Origin: Oribacterium sp. UBA3737
Lineage (GTDB): Bacteria; Bacillota_A; Clostridia; Lachnospirales; Lachnospiraceae
DNA: 7,414 nucleotides
Direction of reading: 5' to 3'
Assembly (NCBI GenBank): GCA_002371295.1
Contig: DFGZ01000021.1
Location: forward strand, 1 to 7,414
The notes under the pieces are model-generated. The model saw only the letters and a program-made list of their open reading frames with translations. It was not told where the DNA came from and searched no databases. The position numbers were made by a program, and so were the translations under genes. Shown in pieces: positions 5,245 to 7,414 of the stretch (position 1 is its first letter; each line of letters starts with the position of its first letter).

Positions 5245-6861
5245 CTACCTGCAGCTTTTCCTCTGCCGTTTATTCTCATACATGAGCTTATCTGCACGCT
5301 GGGCCACAGCGACAACCGTACTGTCATCTGACGGGTTGAAAACTGCAAAGCCCTTTGACAGACATACCTGCTTCCACGGCTCAATGGCCGAAGCATTGAT
5401 TTCATCCGTCATCTTGTCGAACTGCTCAAAAAGCGAATCCATGTTGCGGTAGTCCTTATTTATCAGAATAACAGAGAACTCATCTCCGCCTATTCTGAAC
5501 ACAGGACTGTGCTTAAAAATCTCACTTATCGTACGGCATGCAGTTTTCAGATATTCATCGCCCTTATCATGTCCGTACCGGTCATTGATCATCTTTAGTC
5601 CGTCACAGTCAAATACCCCGATTGCGAACTTTGGAGCTACATCCCCGTTATCCAGCTCTTCCTGCAGTTCTTCGACTAATTTATTATAGGCCCCCTTGTT
5701 TTTTACATGGGTCAGGGCATCGATATATACCTGCTCATTCAGGTCGCCGATATGAGCCTTTACATTATCCGACAGATTTTTGAAAGCCCTGGTGAGTCTG
5801 CCCAGTTCATCATCCCTATCATAGGACAGAACAAAATCATAATTTCCCTTATCCACCTGTTCTGCCGCCTCGGTCAGCTGTTCCAGCGGTCTGGTTATAC
5901 GCCTTGTGTAGTACATCAAAAACAGGCTCGCTACCAGAAGCACTAAAACTGCGCCTATGACAATGTTTAAAACCATCCCCTGCCAGTCCCCCTGCGTTTC
6001 GGAAACCGGCACCGTAACATTAAGACGCATGCCGTTACTGAGCGGAAGCCAGACAGCCTCCTTATCCACTCCATCGTAAGTATACTGTACAAAATTACCA
6101 TCACCTATGGTCTTGTAGGGAATTTCATAGACTGTTTCCGTCTGTTCCGTTACATCTATACGCGGATGATAGAAAAGCTTACCATCAGTGTCACTAAGAA
6201 AGGCATATCCGTTTTCATAAAGCCGGATACCGTTGACCTCGTCGGCCATAGTCGAATAGTCGACTTCTATGCCAACTACACCGATGAACTTTTTATTATA
6301 ATAAACCGGTGCATCATAGGATATAACACGTACATCGAGATTATCCGTGACATAAGGAGGCAGCCATATGGACCTCCCTTCATGCTTAGGAACAGTGAAC
6401 CATACAAGCTTTGAAGTATCATCCACGTCATATTGAGTGATATCGGTCACTTCATGCTCTTCAAAACCCGTGCCTGTAAGATTCGTATACCAGAACCCTT
6501 TTACCTTTGTAGAGATTGACGGATCGATACGATAGTAATAAGTCAGGACGCCTTTTGTCTTGGAAGCCATCATGCCAAAATAATCTCTGGCTTTTTCCAT
6601 ATGCTGCTCAAGCTGCTCGTCACTTATCCCGCTGAGGTCCTCTTCCACAAAGGAGGCGACCTTTATGACCGAGTTCTGGACGCTGTCAAAATAGTAATCG
6701 AGACTCCGTTCACCGGTTTCACACAACAATAGCAAAAGCTGATTGGACTTCCGCCTCTCAGTCCTTCGTATGAAGAGCGCGCTTAATAACGTGGCAACCA
6801 AAAGGGCCACGAATATTACACATAGCACTGTAACAGTTATCCTTGTTCGCAACGAACGCAT
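5245..6861 (-). CDS. Membrane diguanylate cyclase: dCache sensor, HAMP, GGDEF
   Basis: A 538-residue inner-membrane signalling protein that should make cyclic di-GMP from two GTP when its outer sensor is bound or released by a ligand. Domains in order: transmembrane helix at about 8-32; extracellular dCache domain at about 36-290 (for example YYYRIDPSISTKVKGFWY near 108-125 and FIGVVGIEVDYS near 192-203); second helix at about 296-318; HAMP linker at about 319-371; GGDEF domain at about 375-535. The active-site loop is a perfect GGDEF (458-462), and the nucleotide and metal region FDCDGLKMINDRYGHDKGDE (417-436) is normal, so it should be active. The inhibitory RxxD site before the loop is replaced by FKHS (449-452), so product feedback there is unlikely. 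ATG at 6861 follows AGAGGAG with about 8 bases between. The gene stands alone and is convergent with the AraC gene. Confidence 0.94.
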   Translation of the reverse strand: MRSLRTRITVTVLCVIFVALLVATLLSALFIRRTERRKSNQLLLLLCETGERSLDYYFDSVQNSVIKVASFVEEDLSGISDEQLEQHMEKARDYFGMMASKTKGVLTYYYRIDPSISTKVKGFWYTNLTGTGFEEHEVTDITQYDVDDTSKLVWFTVPKHEGRSIWLPPYVTDNLDVRVISYDAPVYYNKKFIGVVGIEVDYSTMADEVNGIRLYENGYAFLSDTDGKLFYHPRIDVTEQTETVYEIPYKTIGDGNFVQYTYDGVDKEAVWLPLSNGMRLNVTVPVSETQGDWQGMVLNIVIGAVLVLLVASLFLMYYTRRITRPLEQLTEAAEQVDKGNYDFVLSYDRDDELGRLTRAFKNLSDNVKAHIGDLNEQVYIDALTHVKNKGAYNKLVEELQEELDNGDVAPKFAIGVFDCDGLKMINDRYGHDKGDEYLKTACRTISEIFKHSPVFRIGGDEFSVILINKDYRNMDSLFEQFDKMTDEINASAIEPWKQVCLSKGFAVFNPSDDSTVVAVAQRADKLMYENKRQRKSCR

Positions 6862-6919
6862 CGGCGCATCTCCTCTGATACCATCATAGTTCTGCTCTAA
6901 AACCCCGTTTACAGGATGA

Positions 6920-6948
6920 TCTATAAAATCTGCTTATTCTAATATCGA
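6920..6948 (-). promoter_or_regulatory. Weak candidate promoter of the diguanylate cyclase gene
   Basis: On the minus strand, TCGATA (6948-6943) and TATAGA (6925-6920) are separated by 17 bases. Each matches four of six consensus bases. It lies just beyond the terminator of the upstream gene, a sensible place for a separate promoter, but the match is modest. Confidence 0.3.
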
Positions 6949-6949
6949 C

Positions 6950-6983
6950 AAAAATCCGGGAAATATGATTTATCTCCCGGATT
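6950..6983 (-). terminator. Rho-independent terminator after the HsdR remnant
   Basis: A perfect 9-bp stem pairs AATCCGGGA (6953-6961) with TCCCGGATT (6975-6983) across a 13-base loop. It is followed on the minus strand by a T-run (6954-6950). It lies just past the double stop of the alternative frame and inside the artificial tail of the HsdR frame. Confidence 0.75.
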
Positions 6984-6991
6984 ATGCATTA

Positions 6992-7048
6992 TTATTTTGT
7001 ACAGGCTTTTCCTGCTGCTCCCTGAGCGATGGGAATAAATATCATGGC
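6992..7048 (-). pseudogene. Possible 3' end of another gene, joined to the HsdR remnant in another frame
   Basis: In a minus-strand frame different from the HsdR frame, the sequence reads AMIFIPIAQGAAGKACTK and ends at a double TAA (6992-6994 and the codon after it), 6 bases before the terminator arm at 6983. This looks like a natural gene end. It has a short hydrophobic stretch and then a basic tail. I do not recognise the family. It may be the C-terminus of a gene whose 5' part was lost at the junction near 7050. Confidence 0.35.
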
Positions 7049-7414
7049 TACCGGAACCTGTTGCCATGACAAGAAGGGCTTTTCTGCGGTTCTTCTTATC
7101 GAAGCTGTCACATACTGCTTTAATTGCAGCTTCCTGATAATAGCGACCGGCAATCTTCTTATCTACATTTATATGATCAAGGGATGTCCGCATCCTTCTG
7201 AGATTGAACATCTTTTCAAGGTCTGCCTTAGAGTATATGCAGGCAACCTTTCTCTCAGGATACTGTCCATCTATAATTCTTGTTTCAAAACCATTTGTTA
7301 GAAAAACACACGGTCTTCTCTTATACTGTTTCTCCAAAAGATCCGCATAAAGCTTTGCCTGCTGACGTCCTTTAGATACATCGACACAGGTTCTCTTTGC
7401 TTCTATAACAGCAA

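Larger units (their letters stand above)
6939..7414 (-). pseudogene. hsdR: Truncated type I restriction R subunit (HsdR), N-terminal part
   Basis: The reading frame is open to the right edge, so the true start is outside the window and the TTG at 7337 is only an internal codon. The visible 157 residues begin with AVIEAKRT, the E-x-K part of the PD-(D/E)xK nuclease of HsdR. GRQQAKLYAD follows, then a VFLTNGFET segment, YYQEAAI (Q-motif-like) and MATGSG, the start of Walker A. There the match stops: the expected KT and the whole helicase and C-terminal region (normally several hundred residues more) are absent. The remaining residues after about 7050 look random and read through a terminator hairpin. 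The gene cannot make a working motor. No hsdM or hsdS is in the window. A remnant by deletion is the simplest reading; an assembly join is possible. Confidence 0.83.

Noticed and set aside
6241..6264. Repeated GTCGA motif in the cyclase gene
   Set aside because: Short and inside conserved Cache coding sequence; expected by chance.
5707..6414. Plus-strand ORFs opposite the diguanylate cyclase (5707-5946, 6166-6414)
   Set aside because: Antisense shadows of conserved HAMP, GGDEF and Cache coding sequence.
7029..7301. Plus-strand ORF opposite the HsdR remnant
   Set aside because: Antisense to recognisable HsdR sequence; nothing protein-like beyond composition.
1..7414. CRISPR array, tRNA or rRNA genes, complete insertion sequence
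   Set aside because: No regularly spaced repeats, no tRNA-like cloverleaf noticed, and no transposase coding region anywhere in the window.

Overview
The window looks like chromosomal DNA from a low-to-mid G+C Firmicute, most likely a Lachnospiraceae member (Butyrivibrio- or Lachnospira-like). The basis is strong AGGAGG ribosome sites, a clear sigma-A promoter, a Cache-HAMP-GGDEF protein of the kind common in that family, and the style of the rhamnose genes and AraC regulator. This placement is a judgement from sequence style, not a search result.

Layout, left to right. (1) Positions 16-2277, minus strand: an L-rhamnose catabolic pair, rhaA (isomerase) followed by rhaD (rhamnulose-1-phosphate aldolase). 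A 150-base gap with two stem-loops separates them. The rhamnulokinase is not in the window; a possible next start codon lies at the left edge. (2) Positions 2278-2830: a 553-base non-coding stretch holding a probable rhaA promoter, a long leader with inverted and direct repeats, and a 14-bp stem-loop that probably ends the next operon. (3) Positions 2831-3864, minus strand: two small exported proteins in one probable operon. One has two SH3-like repeats; the other I do not recognise. (4) Positions 3865-4212: a divergent regulatory region with a G/C hairpin and a near-consensus promoter reading right. (5) Positions 4213-5184, plus strand: an AraC-family regulator with an N-terminal cupin, a plausible but unproven controller of the rhamnose genes. 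(6) Positions 5245-6861, minus strand: a membrane diguanylate cyclase with an extracellular dCache sensor, convergent with the regulator. (7) Positions 6939-7414, minus strand: the interrupted N-terminal part of a type I restriction R subunit, cut at its Walker A motif and joined to unrelated sequence that ends in a good terminator.

How the genes may work together: rhaA and rhaD carry out the first and third steps of L-rhamnose breakdown, typical of a microbe living on plant pectin or host glycans. The AraC protein probably senses a sugar. The exported pair sits between regulator and catabolic genes and is visibly more A/T-rich, so it may have been inserted there. I see no clearly new defence or mobile system. 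The oddest points are the broken restriction gene and its out-of-frame tail, the exported pair, and several unexplained regulatory repeats.
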